64,000 bases of DNA, taken from contig JARHVA010000081.1 in NCBI GenBank assembly GCA_037957365.1, positions 6,315,501 to 6,379,500 on the forward strand, in the 5' to 3' direction. Origin of the DNA: Torreya grandis (lineage: Eukaryota; Streptophyta; Pinopsida; Cupressales; Taxaceae). The notes under the pieces are model-generated. The model made no database searches and was not told where the DNA came from. It was given only the letters and a program-made list of their open reading frames with translations. A program made the position numbers and the translations under genes. Shown in pieces: positions 10,700-20,599 of this stretch (position 1 is the stretch's first letter; each line of letters begins with the position of its first letter).

Positions 10700-11735
10700 A
10701 ACTTTGTTCATGTACTCTACCTCATCATGTGAATTAGGACATTGTTCTTTACGCAACTTAAAATGTCCAGCCATAGGTGTACTTACCAGTTTTGCATCCT
10801 GCATATTAAACCTCTCCAACACCTTGTTCACATAATCTTCTTGAGACAATATCAACCTGTGATTTTTCCTTTCTCTCCTAATGCTCATGCCAAGGATTTT
10901 ATTTGCTGCTTCCAAATCCTTCATGGCAAATGTTTAAGCTAATTTCACCTTAAGCTTAGAGATATCCTGCATGTGTGATCCTGCAACCAGCATATCATCT
11001 ACATACAACAATAGAATAATATATCTACCATTATCAAATCTCTTGAAATACACGCAATGGTCAGATTGATACCTACTGTAGCCATGCTCAGTCATAAACC
11101 TATCAAATTTTAAATACCATTGCCTTGAAGCTTACTTGAGGCCATACAAGCTTTTCTTCAATTTGCACACCAACTTCTCCTTACCCTTGACCTCAAATCC
11201 TTCTAGTTGTTCCACATAAATTTCCTCATCCAAATCTCCATGAAGAAACACTGTCTTAACATCTAGCTGCTCAAGATGCAAATCCTCAAAAGCAACCAAA
11301 GACAATACAACCCTTATTGAAGTCATTTTAATAACTGGAGAAAAAACCTCACCAAAGTCAATACCTGGCTTTTGTGCAAATCCTTTTACCACTAATCTAG
11401 CCTTATATCACATCTATCCATTCTCACCTTCTTTCAACCTATAGGTCCATCTGTTCTTCAGTGTCCTCTTACCAGCTGGCAATTCAACCAAATCCCATGT
11501 TTGGTTCTCTCTTAAGGACTCCATCTCCTCAACCATGCCACGCTCCCACTGACTCTTGGACTCCACCTGTATTGCTTCTTTGAAACTCTCTGGTTCCCCA
11601 CCATCAGTTAGCAATAAATAAAATAAAGAAGGAGAATATCTAATTGGAGGCTTACTTACCCTTTCTGACCTCCTGATGGGTGTCTGAGACTTGTCCACAA
11701 CATGATGTCCACCCAAATTCTCTGATAGTGACCGA
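10700..11735 (-). pseudogene. Copia-1 reverse transcriptase
   Basis: The Copia RT (RVT_2) begins after RRSERVSKPPIRY (about 11640-11680). It includes WDLVELPAGKRTLKNRW, VKGFAQKPGIDFGEVFSPV and LDVKTVFLHGDLDEEIYVEQ, and the catalytic YVDDMLVAGS at about 10975-11003. Stops at 11414, 11408, 11132 and 10934 break it into short frames. The active-site YVDD is preserved. Confidence 0.92.
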
Positions 11736-11885
11736 CCTTGGTCACCTCCAGACCTGTTACTGGCCAATGTCGATTCTGCCTGACCGACATCGATTCCTGT
11801 CCTGTCGACGTCGGTCTCTGTATGGCCGATGCCAATTTTTGTACTGTCGATGCCAGTTCCTACCCTGCCGACATCGGTCTCTGTG
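11735..11885 (-). repeat. Dyad-motif cluster in the integrase-RT linker of Copia-1
   Basis: Six to seven degenerate units, spaced about 20-35 bp, of the GACCGATGTCGGTC type. They are open in the gag-pol frame and read as repeats of T-D-V-G or G-I-D-V-G. The block sits between the post-integrase segment and the RRSERVSKPP motif that begins the RT region. Confidence 0.8.
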
Positions 11886-12108
11886 TTTTCCTACAAGTGA
11901 TTATTTCTTTTTCCCGCGAGCTCATATTAGACTTTCACCTCGTCTAATTCACCATTGCTCTGCTCAGATTGATTTAGCTTCCTCAGCTGATCACAATACA
12001 TCACTCTTTCATTGAAAACAACATCACAGCTCCTAATTACCTTGTTAGTTTCCAGATTCTAAAATATTTAACCAAAATCATCTGAGCCATAGCCAATAAA
12101 CGTGCACC

Positions 12109-12684
12109 TCATAGACTTAGCATCAAGCTTCTTTCTATTTTTTTATCTATGTGCACAAAGGCTTCACAACCAAAAACTTTGAGATATGAGAGATCTACCT
12201 TTTTACCTGTCCATGCCTCTTCTAGAATTCCACCATCCAGAGCTGTAGAGGGTCCTCTATTAATCAGGTACACTGCAGTGTCAATAGCTTGTGCCCAAAA
12301 TTGTAAGGGCAAACTAGCATGCAATCTCATACACCTTGCACGCTCCATTATTGTCCTGTTCATTCTTTCAGCAATCCCATTCTGCTGAGGTGTCCTTGGA
12401 ACCACCCTTTGTCTATGGATTCCATGCATATAACAATAATCTCTGAACTTAAAACTGTAGAACTCACCGCCATTGTCAGATCTCAGGCACTTCAATCTTT
12501 TACCTGTTTCATTCTCAACCATAGCTTTCCATATCTTAAAAGTCTCAAATACATCAGATTTTCTCCTAATACAATAGATCCATACCTTCCTTATAGCATC
12601 ATCTATGAAAGATACATAGTATTGTGATCCTCCAATGGAAGCAACCTGAGCCGGTCCCCACACGTCTGTGTGAACAAGCTGCAA
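12109..12684 (-). pseudogene. Copia-1 integrase catalytic core
   Basis: The DDE integrase core keeps all three catalytic residues: D in VHTDVWGPAQ, D in CLRSDNGGEFYS and E in NGIAERMNRT. The core itself is intact. The frame is lost downstream at the A run (12138-12144), after KVFGCEAFVHID. The core would insert the cDNA into the genome. Confidence 0.93.
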
Positions 12685-12732
12685 CTTATGCCTCTTCTTA
12701 GTAGACCCAGTCTTGAGAAAACTAACCCTTTT

Positions 12733-13260
12733 CTATTTTCCAAATACACAGTGCTCACAAAACTCTAGATCTATGCCTTTTAAATTTGAAAGCATACCTT
12801 TGGACTTAAGAATTGACATCCCCTTCTCACTCATGTGGCCAAGCCTTGAGTGCCACAATTTAGAATCCACATCTGAAGCAGATAATACAAAAGGAGATTT
12901 GTTAGTAACACAATTACACAAATAGAGAGTACCTTCTCTCTTACCTCTAGCCATAACAAGTGCACCCTTGGTCACCTTCCAAGATTCTATTGTGAGAGTT
13001 ACTGTACAACCCTCATCCCCTAACTTTCCTGCAGAGATCAAATTTCTCTTCAAGCTAAGAACATGCATCACATCTCTCAACACCCATGTGTTGTTATTCT
13101 GCATCTTCAGCTGCACTTTACCTTTGCCAATTATTTTATAGGGCTCATCATCCCCTAGATATTCTATTCCAAAATCTCCATGGATATAGTCACTAAAATA
13201 TTCCCTGTTAGGGGTAGCATGAAAAGATGCACCAGAATCTAACACCCAAGATTCTATGTT
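12733..13260 (-). pseudogene. Copia-1 protease and GAG-pre-integrase domain
   Basis: The aspartic protease signature WVLDSGASFHATPN lies at about 13209-13250 with an intact DSGAS catalytic triplet. About 110 codons later comes LWHSRLGHMSEKGM, part of the histidine/cysteine integrase zinc-binding (GAG-pre-integrase) segment, followed by FCEHCVFGK. A TAG at 12733 follows immediately where a Gln codon is expected. Confidence 0.9.
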
Positions 13261-13351
13261 ATTATGCAAAGAGAAAATTAAAGCATCTTGTGCAATACCT
13301 GCAACCTTGGCTTCTTCCTTTCCTTCATGCTGATTGTCCTCCTTAGGCTTT

Positions 13352-14103
13352 GACCAACAATCTCTGCTTATGTGCCCAATCTTTCCACAATTCCAGCATT
13401 GTGGCTTCCTGCCATTCCTGGATTTGGATCTTCCTCTCACCTTAGACTTAGATCTTGATCTCCTTTTGCTCCTATCTTTTTGCCTCCCCCTGCTCTCAAA
13501 ATTTAAAGTGTTCCTAGATGTCTCTTTTATGCTTTTCCTGTGTATTTCCTCATTCAAGATAACACTAACGACATCCTCTACTTTCAAAATATTTGATGCA
13601 GATGTAGTATTATTAACTGCCATTACTAGGCCATGCCAGCTTTCAGGCAAAGAACATAATATTAAAAGAGCTTTTATTTCATCATCAAACACTATATTGA
13701 CTGAACTTAATTGATTCACAATTCCATTGAAATCATTCAGATGAGTAGAAACAGATCCACCTTCATTCATATGCAAATTAAATAACTGCTTCATAAGATA
13801 TACCTTATTAGAAGCTGAGGGTTTTTTATACAAATTTGCTAACGTAGTCATCAACTCTACCGTAGACTTTGCCTGTGATAAATTAGATATCATAGTGGAT
13901 GCTAGACTCAGTCTTATAGACCTCAGAGCCTTTCTGTCAAGAACTTCTCATTCTTCATCCTCCATGTCTTTGGGTTTCTTTACAACCCCACCTAACGGTA
14001 AGTAGAGATCTTTCTGATACAGATAATCCTCTATCTGCATTCTCCAATGTTGATAATTTTTGCCATTGAACTTCTCCATTCTCAGTTTACTTTCATCTGC
14101 CAT
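13352..14103 (-). pseudogene. Copia-1 gag with CCHC zinc knuckle
   Basis: The UBN2-type Copia gag starts with FNGKNYQHWRMQIEDYL at about residues 11-27 and has MKQLFNLHMNEGGSVSTHLN in the middle. An Arg/Ser/Lys-rich stretch follows, then the zinc knuckle CWNCGKIGHISRDC (about 13352-13399), which binds RNA. A TGA at 13948-13950 replaces the Trp codon that Copia-2 still has at the matching place (EEWEVLDRK). Confidence 0.9.
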
Positions 14104-14201
14104 TGCTTCTCCCACTCAAATAGAAATCCCTGCAGAAACCCCTGTGAGAACCTGTAATCAATACACACTACATAGATCTAAACCACCTGTTAGTGAGCCT
14201 G

Positions 14202-14215
14202 AGTTCTGATACCAC
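14202..14215 (-). promoter_or_regulatory. Copia-1 primer binding site (initiator tRNA-Met type)
   Basis: On the minus strand TGGTATCAGAAC, one base from the canonical TGGTATCAGAGC, lies two to three bases inside the 5' LTR. It primes first-strand cDNA synthesis. Confidence 0.9.
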
Positions 14216-14216
14216 T

Positions 14217-14925
14217 TGTTGGGGATCAACCAACAATAGATTACACTTAAAGCAATAAACATGGAATTAAATCAGATTGACAAGTAACTAGATTGATAAA
14301 TAGCAAGAACAAGAGATACAAGAAACCACCCTGAAAACTTGTATTAACAAACTCTTTACAAAATGAATACAATTGAAGAAACTTCTTTCTTCCACACCTC
14401 TCCTAGATGTATAGATCTCTCACTAGATATCTATTCCTCAAGAGCTCTCTCTCTCAAGAACAATCAATTCCAACAAACCTGGATTGATTCAATTCTATAC
14501 TATTCTTCAACATTCAACAATGTCTATTACTTTACATTGCCTTACATTATTATGAGCTAAGAAGATCTATCTTAATATAAAATTAGGAGACTTGAGCATG
14601 CACTTACAACAAATAGTTAAGCCTCTTGAACAAGGGTTCTAAAAATAATATTAATAATAATAGAGACGCGAGCTTAAGACTACAACTCAAACTCATCATG
14701 CAAACACTTGCTTCTGTCCTCGAAAATAGCATTCTGGACACACAGGAAACCGACACCGGTTCCTGCCTGCTTGCCTATGACCGCGACTGATCCCCTATCG
14801 ACGTCGGCGTCTCTCCAACTGGATCTGACTGACGTCGGTCGCTCCTGACCGACACTAGTGTCTGTGTAGACCCAAACCTGTTAAAGTGTGCTCCTTGGTG
14901 AAGCTTTTAGCTCCACACCCTAACA
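14217..14925 (-). repeat. Copia-1 5' LTR (right copy), 709 bp
   Basis: Pairs with 9258-9973. Differences include a small indel near its left end and clusters of transitions in the CpG-rich dyad block at 14745-14870. Outside that block the two LTRs are nearly identical. Confidence 0.95.
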
Positions 14926-14930
14926 GTTAT

Positions 14931-16350
14931 ATTGAGATGTGTTTATGTGATGGTGATGATGTTGAAGTTATTATAATGATGTGGATGTTTATGTTATGTT
15001 AATGTTATGTTAATGTTGAGCATGTTAGTTGAGTTAAATTAGCATTTCCCATATGTGTGATTGTATATGCATAGTTAATTGGTTAGCTTCATCTTAGCAT
15101 TTTTCCATATTTGTGATGGTGTATGCTTAAAATGAATGGGTTGTGTATGTTTTTTTATTTCAGAATTTTTATATATTTTTGATGGTGTATGCTTAAAATA
15201 AATGGTGTAAGCTTGATAGTTTTCATATTTATTATTGTTTAGAGAAATTATGGTTGCATGTTTGGTGTATTTAACATGGGATTATTGAAATGGATTAATG
15301 GGCCATGGTTTGTTAGTTTTAGTATGGTTTTGGGTAGTTATTTGAGTATCTTTGCTTGAGATGTATATGTGACTGATAATATTTGATAAACACATAACTC
15401 TAGGAATCAAGAGAGATTAGTAGAAATGTGAGAAGGTGATTGAATGTTATTTTGAGATGTGATCTCAGAAGAGAAATTGACATGTGATTGGGATGTAAAA
15501 GAAAAAGGCAGGATACTTGTCTATTGATAAAGACCATAATCACAACATAAATAGGTTCAGGAGTATGAGCCTCTTTTATGCTTTGCATCATTTGACCATT
15601 TATTTGTTTAAAAAGCATTGTACTTACCTTGTGTCAAGTGAGTTCAAAGTCCCTTGAAAGAGTATGAGGGGAAAAAGGTAAAAGGAATGAGAGTGTTTGG
15701 GTAGCATAACCTTCTTAGTGGGGATGGTATGCCCCTTCTGTGGGTGACCCAAGAGCTACTATGGGCAAGTCTATGACTTAAAGTTTTTTTTGTTTTTTGT
15801 TTTTGTTGTTTAAGCTAATCAATGCGAGAAGCCTACAATAGGATTTTGTTTGTGTTGAGGTCATATGAAGCTGATCAATACAAGAAGATTTTAAGTCATT
15901 ATTTCCCTTGATAATAAAGCTTGACTTAGCCATCCTTCAAGGGAGTGGTCTAAGCTTTTGTTTTTTATTTTTAATAGATATCCTTCAAGGGAGATATATA
16001 TTTATAGTATCAATGAAAGGTTATGTAGCTTTCCTTCAAGGGAGTAGTCTACGTTGAGAATCATGACCTAAGAGATTATAACTTGTTATGTATCCCATTC
16101 TTTTTTTCTTTGTTTTTTTTAAACTTTAGTCAGGATAGGACTATAGAGGATTATAGGTTTTCCACTTTGAGGTCAAAACCATAACACTTCATAGGTTAAC
16201 TAAATGTGTAGGAATAAGGGTTAAGAAGAAGGGAGATGAATGTAACAGGGTTGCTCAAGGGACAAGCTCAAGTTAAACAAAGGTGAAGCATCACTTGATT
16301 AACAAAAGAATGGTTGTAGGTACAAAGTATTTAAAGGCTCAAGTTTTGGC
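14931..16350. other. Non-coding part of Gypsy-1 downstream of its integrase
   Basis: No domain was found. It contains three copies of a CCTTCAAGGGAG-type palindromic word (15929-16045) and T-rich tracts. It would be 3' untranslated sequence of Gypsy-1, continuous with 9250 before Copia-1 inserted. Confidence 0.55.
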
Positions 16351-16369
16351 CTTATTTTGAGAGAAGACA

Positions 16370-17545
16370 AGTGATAAGTTCGTGAGCCATACTTATGAGT
16401 TATGATGTATGGTCCAAGCCAATTAGGAGCAAACTTACCCCATTTACTTTTCTCCATGTTCATTACATATTAATTTTACTTTAAGATGAGATCGCTGATG
16501 TTGAAATATTATTCTTTGATTTTTTTTTGTAAGCACATTTGATATGCTCTTGATAGATTTAGAGGTAGTTGAGGGCTATAAGATGGCATTCATCAAGTAA
16601 CTCAAGTTGAGCCAAACATTCTTAGTGAAAGTCATCATTAGTAAGTATGTCTTGTAGAGAGATGTGAAGAGAAGGAATCTGGACCTTAAGAAGCAAAAAA
16701 AATCCATCTCATAAACCAAGGAAAAAGGCTTAGCACCTATAGGGGTTTAAATGCTAGTGTGGTAAGCCCATAAAGCAAAGGGAATGTGCATGCACCAATC
16801 TTTGCCAGTATCATTGATAACATTCACGAGCATTTTGATTAATCTTTTGTTAGAAGCTTTTACGTGTCCATTTGCTTTTGGATAGTATGACAATGAGAAG
16901 CTTAATTTGATTCCAAAAGGATCACAAAGATTTTAGATAGTCTTGTTTTTTAAATATTTTCCATTATTTGTTATAATATTATGGGGGACACCAAAATGAC
17001 AGATGATGTGATGGTTGATAAAGTCAAAAAAAAATTCAGCCTTAGTGGAGATGAGAGGAATGGCCTTGACCCACTTAGTGAAGTATTCAGTAGCAATAAT
17101 GATGGAACATTGACATAGAGATGAATGAGGGTTAATCTCACTGATTAGATCCAAACCCATTAGGAGAAGGGATAGAAGTATTTGATGACTTGTAAGGCAT
17201 AAATTAGAACATGAAGGAGGTTATAATGTTGTTGACATTTGATACAATTTTGAACATAATCATTATAGTCTTGATGAAGTGTTGGCCAATAGTGGTTTGA
17301 GTTAAAGGATACATTTGGAAACTATTTTACCATTAAAATTTCCACCATAAATCCCATCATAGAATTCCTTAATGGTGAAAGGTATCTCAGTACTAGTGAG
17401 GCATCCAAAGAGGAGACCATCAAAACCTTGCATGTAGAAAACTCCCCCTAGTATTTTGTAATGAGTGGCATGTTTCATGAAGGCACGTCTCCTATTATTA
17501 GAGAGGTCAAAAGGGGTTATAGAAAAGGAGAGGTAATCCATGAGT
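16370..17545 (-). pseudogene. Gypsy-1 integrase, catalytically dead
   Basis: On the minus strand the zinc-binding region appears as EFYDGIYGGNFNGK (17302-17545). The core follows as MGLDLISEINP, EYFTKWVKAIPLIST and FGVPHNIITNNGKYLKN (16933-17160), then SYYPKANGHVKASNKRL and HIPFALWAYHTSI (about 16760-16900). A C-terminal KFAPNWLGPYIITHKYGS segment lies near 16380-16450. In the family the second catalytic Asp sits in ITDN and the catalytic Glu in A-E-(A/S)-(S/T)-N-K. Here they read ITNN and VKASNK, so two of three catalytic residues are lost. Confidence 0.88.
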
Positions 17546-17974
17546 TACTTGTACCATAGGTCATTTGGGTTATGTTACATTGCCTATAAAAAATATGTTA
17601 GTTGATACATAGGAGGGTAATGTTAACCGATGTACAGTGACATAGATTTTTGAGGAAGAGGGTGAAGAGGGCATGTGTGAAGCAAGAGAGTCCATTGTGT
17701 CAACAAACTTGTTTGTAGATCAAGGAATAGTTTGCAAGAGGTAGGAGTTTAATGATTCCAATAGCATAACTACACGATGTTTATGTCATTACAAAATTTA
17801 ATTTTTGTATAAGTAGGAACCATTAACCTGATTAACCACTAGCTGGGAGTAACCAAAAATGGTTATTGATTTGACACCTAAGAAAATAGCTATTTGAAGT
17901 CCTAAGATCAAAGCTTTATATTTATCCATATTGTTAGTACATTCAAAATCTAGTTTAAATGACAAAGGAATAGA

Positions 17975-18420
17975 CTAACCATCAAGAGGGATGAGTATGA
18001 CCCCTACACCCCCATCATGTTGACATTTAGACCCATCAAAGAACATCATCATTTGATAGGATATGTCATCAGTGGAGACCATTATGATAGATTCATCAGG
18101 GAATTCAAGGTTTGAAGGTTGGTTGTCAGGTAAAGGGATGGTAGCTAACTGGTCAACAATCATTTGCCCCTTGATAGAATTTTGTTGAATAAATTCCAAG
18201 TTAAATTCAATAAGGAACATGAGCCATCAAGGTACATGTTTGTTTTGATATGGCTTAGAATGAATGTATTTGAGGGGATTGGTATGGGTGATGATGTAGG
18301 TTTTGTGATTTAAGAGGTAATGATGAAGCTTTAAAGCTATAAAGACAAATGTGAGACAAAGATTTTTGATATGGGTATATCAAGTTTCATAATCAATAAT
18401 TATGTGGCTTATGTAGTAAA
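17975..18420 (-). pseudogene. Gypsy-1 RNase H region (two tandem RNase H remnants)
   Basis: The end of the original Gypsy RNase H, ending in LIEFNLEFIQQNSIKGQMIV with a DQLA motif, lies at about 18150-18420. It is followed by the start of a second RNase H, MMMFFDGSKCQHDGGVGVIL, at 17975-18050, with the first catalytic Asp in FDGS. A second RNase H between RT and integrase is typical of Tat elements. The rest of the second domain is not clearly readable. Confidence 0.8.
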
Positions 18421-18719
18421 TCACTTGTTCTTGATGGTGATGATCCCAATGTGCAATCATAGCACCTAGAGAATGGTCTATTATAGAGATGTAAAGGTAG
18501 AAAGGTTGGTTTTCCTTAGGTGGAATAAGAATTGGTGGAGAAAAGAGATATCATTTGAGTGCATCAAAGGCTTCTTGGTAATCTATATTCCAATGGAAGG
18601 AGACATATTTTTTGAGGAGATGGTGAAAGGGTTGGCAATGATCCAACAACTGGGAGATGAAGTGGTGGATTGACTAAAGCTTGCCTTGCAGGCTTCAAAT
18701 TTATTTGATATTAGTAGGT

Positions 18720-19480
18720 GGAGGCATTTCTATTATTTCTCAAACCTTATCAAGGTTGAATTCAATACCATAGAGAGAAATGATAAATCCTAAGAGCTTA
18801 CCGAAAAGGACACCAAAGACACATTTCTTTGGGTTTGTCAAATGTTATATTAGAGGAGATGAGTGAATATGAATTTGAAAATCATCAAGTGATCTTGGTG
18901 AAGTTTAGACTTTGTGAGTAAGTCATCTATGTAGTCTTCCATAATTTTGTGTAGGAGATCGTGGAAGATGTAAGTCTTGGTGTGTTGGTAGGTGGCACCA
19001 ATGTTCTTCAAACCAAAGGGCATGACCGAATAATAGAAAGTCCCCCATAGCTTGTGTTTTGGATAGGAGTGATCATTAGATATAAGAATCATCTGCACCC
19101 ATGTATGTGAGAATAACATCATCATTTTGACATTAGATAGTCTTGATAGTGGAAGAGTCTTCATCAATCATTTCATGATGAATGAGAGGAAGGGACCTTG
19201 TTTCTCTACCTAGGTGATAGGTGAGGGGGCCCACATGGATGACATTTATTGAAAAAAATTAGGAGGTATAGATATTTTTGATTCAATAGGTGATGGTGGA
19301 GGAGAGGATGGAGAAGGAGAGACTAGCTCTTTGATAATTGGTATATAAGAAGCTTTGGTGAGTTTTGTTGGTTTGTCAAAACCCACTCCATGCCACCTTT
19401 TGGCATTTTCAATGGTTTTATTGGTGCAATATTCAACGGGTGTATAAACACCCTGATCATAATGACCCAAACCAAATATT
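18720..19480 (-). pseudogene. Gypsy-1 reverse transcriptase
   Basis: Ty3/Gypsy RT remnant with WGTFYYSVMPFGLKNIGATY at about 19000-19060 and the catalytic YIDDLLTKSK at about 18910-18940. The upstream segment with GVGFDKPTKLTKASYIP (19246-19470) resembles the stretch ahead of RT in Tat polyproteins. Frameshifts separate the parts. Confidence 0.88.
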
Positions 19481-20060
19481 TTCTAGGCACACCTATAAAT
19501 ATAGGTGTGAGAGAAGTTAGGCTTGCCTAGGAAAGATAAATCATAGGTAAATGGTTGTGGTGAAGAGGATGGATTATCGATATCGAGATCTTGATCAATT
19601 CCCCCATATGTGAAATGAGTTCAAAGGTTAGGGGGACCATACAAGATGACCATCCCAATATAGGGATCATAATTAGGGTGCATATGAAGCTTTCCATACT
19701 ATTATGGATTATGTAACATGTCAAGTGTCAAAAAATGATATTATTCGAGTGATAGATGATTACAAGTTTCCTCCCTGGGGTCTTTATTAGGAATTTATGT
19801 TGTCAGTATCTATGTAGCTAAGGTAGTGAAGCTTGTGGAAGCTTTAGAAGTATAATGTCGAGGAGATGATGTCTTTAATGGAATGAGAACATAATTGGGG
19901 ATATAAGTCATGTTGCATGTTTTGAAAGGAGGTGGGTCAATGGGAATAACATGCACTTGCCATTATGCTGAAACTTGATGTAGTGGTGCAAAGTAAAGGA
20001 CACGCATGCCATAGCATGTATCTAAGGTCATCCAAGTAGTATGTTTTATTATAACTCTCC

Positions 20061-20351
20061 TTATAAAATGTAGAAGAGCTCAATAATTTGGTAGGGACCC
20101 ATATGGATATGTAAGACAATAGTTACTACCATAGTAGATGTGGTGTCATTAAAGGAGTAGAGCATCATGTCAATTTGGGACATGTAATTATTGGGAACGG
20201 ATAGTTGTTTGTAAGCATGGGTGGAGATAATATTAATACTATATCCTCCATCAATCATGAATCTTTTGGCATGAGTTTGATTAATATATGTGGTGATAAA
20301 AAAGGGAAAAATCCTAATCTTTAGGGTGTTGAAGTGGAATTTTTGAATCAC
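20061..20351 (-). pseudogene. Gypsy-1 aspartic protease remnant
   Basis: Contains RFMIDGGYSINIISTHAYKQ, the Tat-type protease signature with the catalytic Asp in IDGG followed by an N-I-I segment. The frame reads for 96 codons and then breaks. It would cut the polyprotein. Confidence 0.75.
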
Positions 20352-20599
20352 TAAAAGAAATCAAGGAGATGGTGTTAAGAAATCTGACCAAAGCTGTAAG
20401 AGGCTAGGGATCATCAAGTTGTAACTCAATTAATTTCAAAGTACTAACATAGCTTGATGGTGTTGTGGTGAGTTTTGGATTAACTCATACAAAGACATTT
20501 TCATAGGGGTTTGATGAAGTTGTTTCACCATCGAGTTTTGAATAACTTTTGAAGATGTTGGTTTTGGGACACCCAAGATGGAAATATTGAGATTCAGAG

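Larger units (their letters stand above)
10043..14103 (-). pseudogene. Copia-1 gag-pol polyprotein, nine stops and one frameshift
   Basis: One polyprotein from an ATG at 14103-14101 (the peptide starts MADESKLRMEKF) to a natural TGA at 10045-10043. Domain order is gag with zinc knuckle, protease, GAG-pre-integrase, integrase core, low-complexity linker, RT and RNase H. In-frame stops lie at 13948, 12733, 11414, 11408, 11132, 10934, 10406, 10391 and 10175 (lowest base of each codon). Each is one transition from a Gln, Arg or Trp codon expected from the family. A seven-base T run at 12138-12144 (A run in the gene) causes a frame change after the integrase. It would have supplied the structural protein and all enzymes for copying and integrating the element. 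Confidence 0.93.
9258..14925 (-). mobile_element. Copia-1: complete but inactive Ty1/Copia retrotransposon
   Basis: A full-length 5,668-bp element with two LTRs, primer binding site, polypurine tract and one gag-pol frame on the minus strand. A 5-bp duplication, GTTAT, stands at 9253-9257 and 14926-14930. The LTRs differ at about 5% of sites, mostly transitions, so it is younger than its host Gypsy-1. The polyprotein resembles the Tork/Tnt1 type; the lineage is tentative. Nine in-frame stops and one frameshift make it non-autonomous. Confidence 0.95.

Noticed and set aside
10602..12925. Several plus-strand frames of 66-111 codons
   Set aside because: All lie opposite Copia-1 integrase and RT and show no domain of their own.
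13334..13714. 126-codon plus-strand frame rich in Leu and Asp
   Set aside because: It is the antisense reading of the Arg/Ser/Lys-rich gag region of Copia-1.
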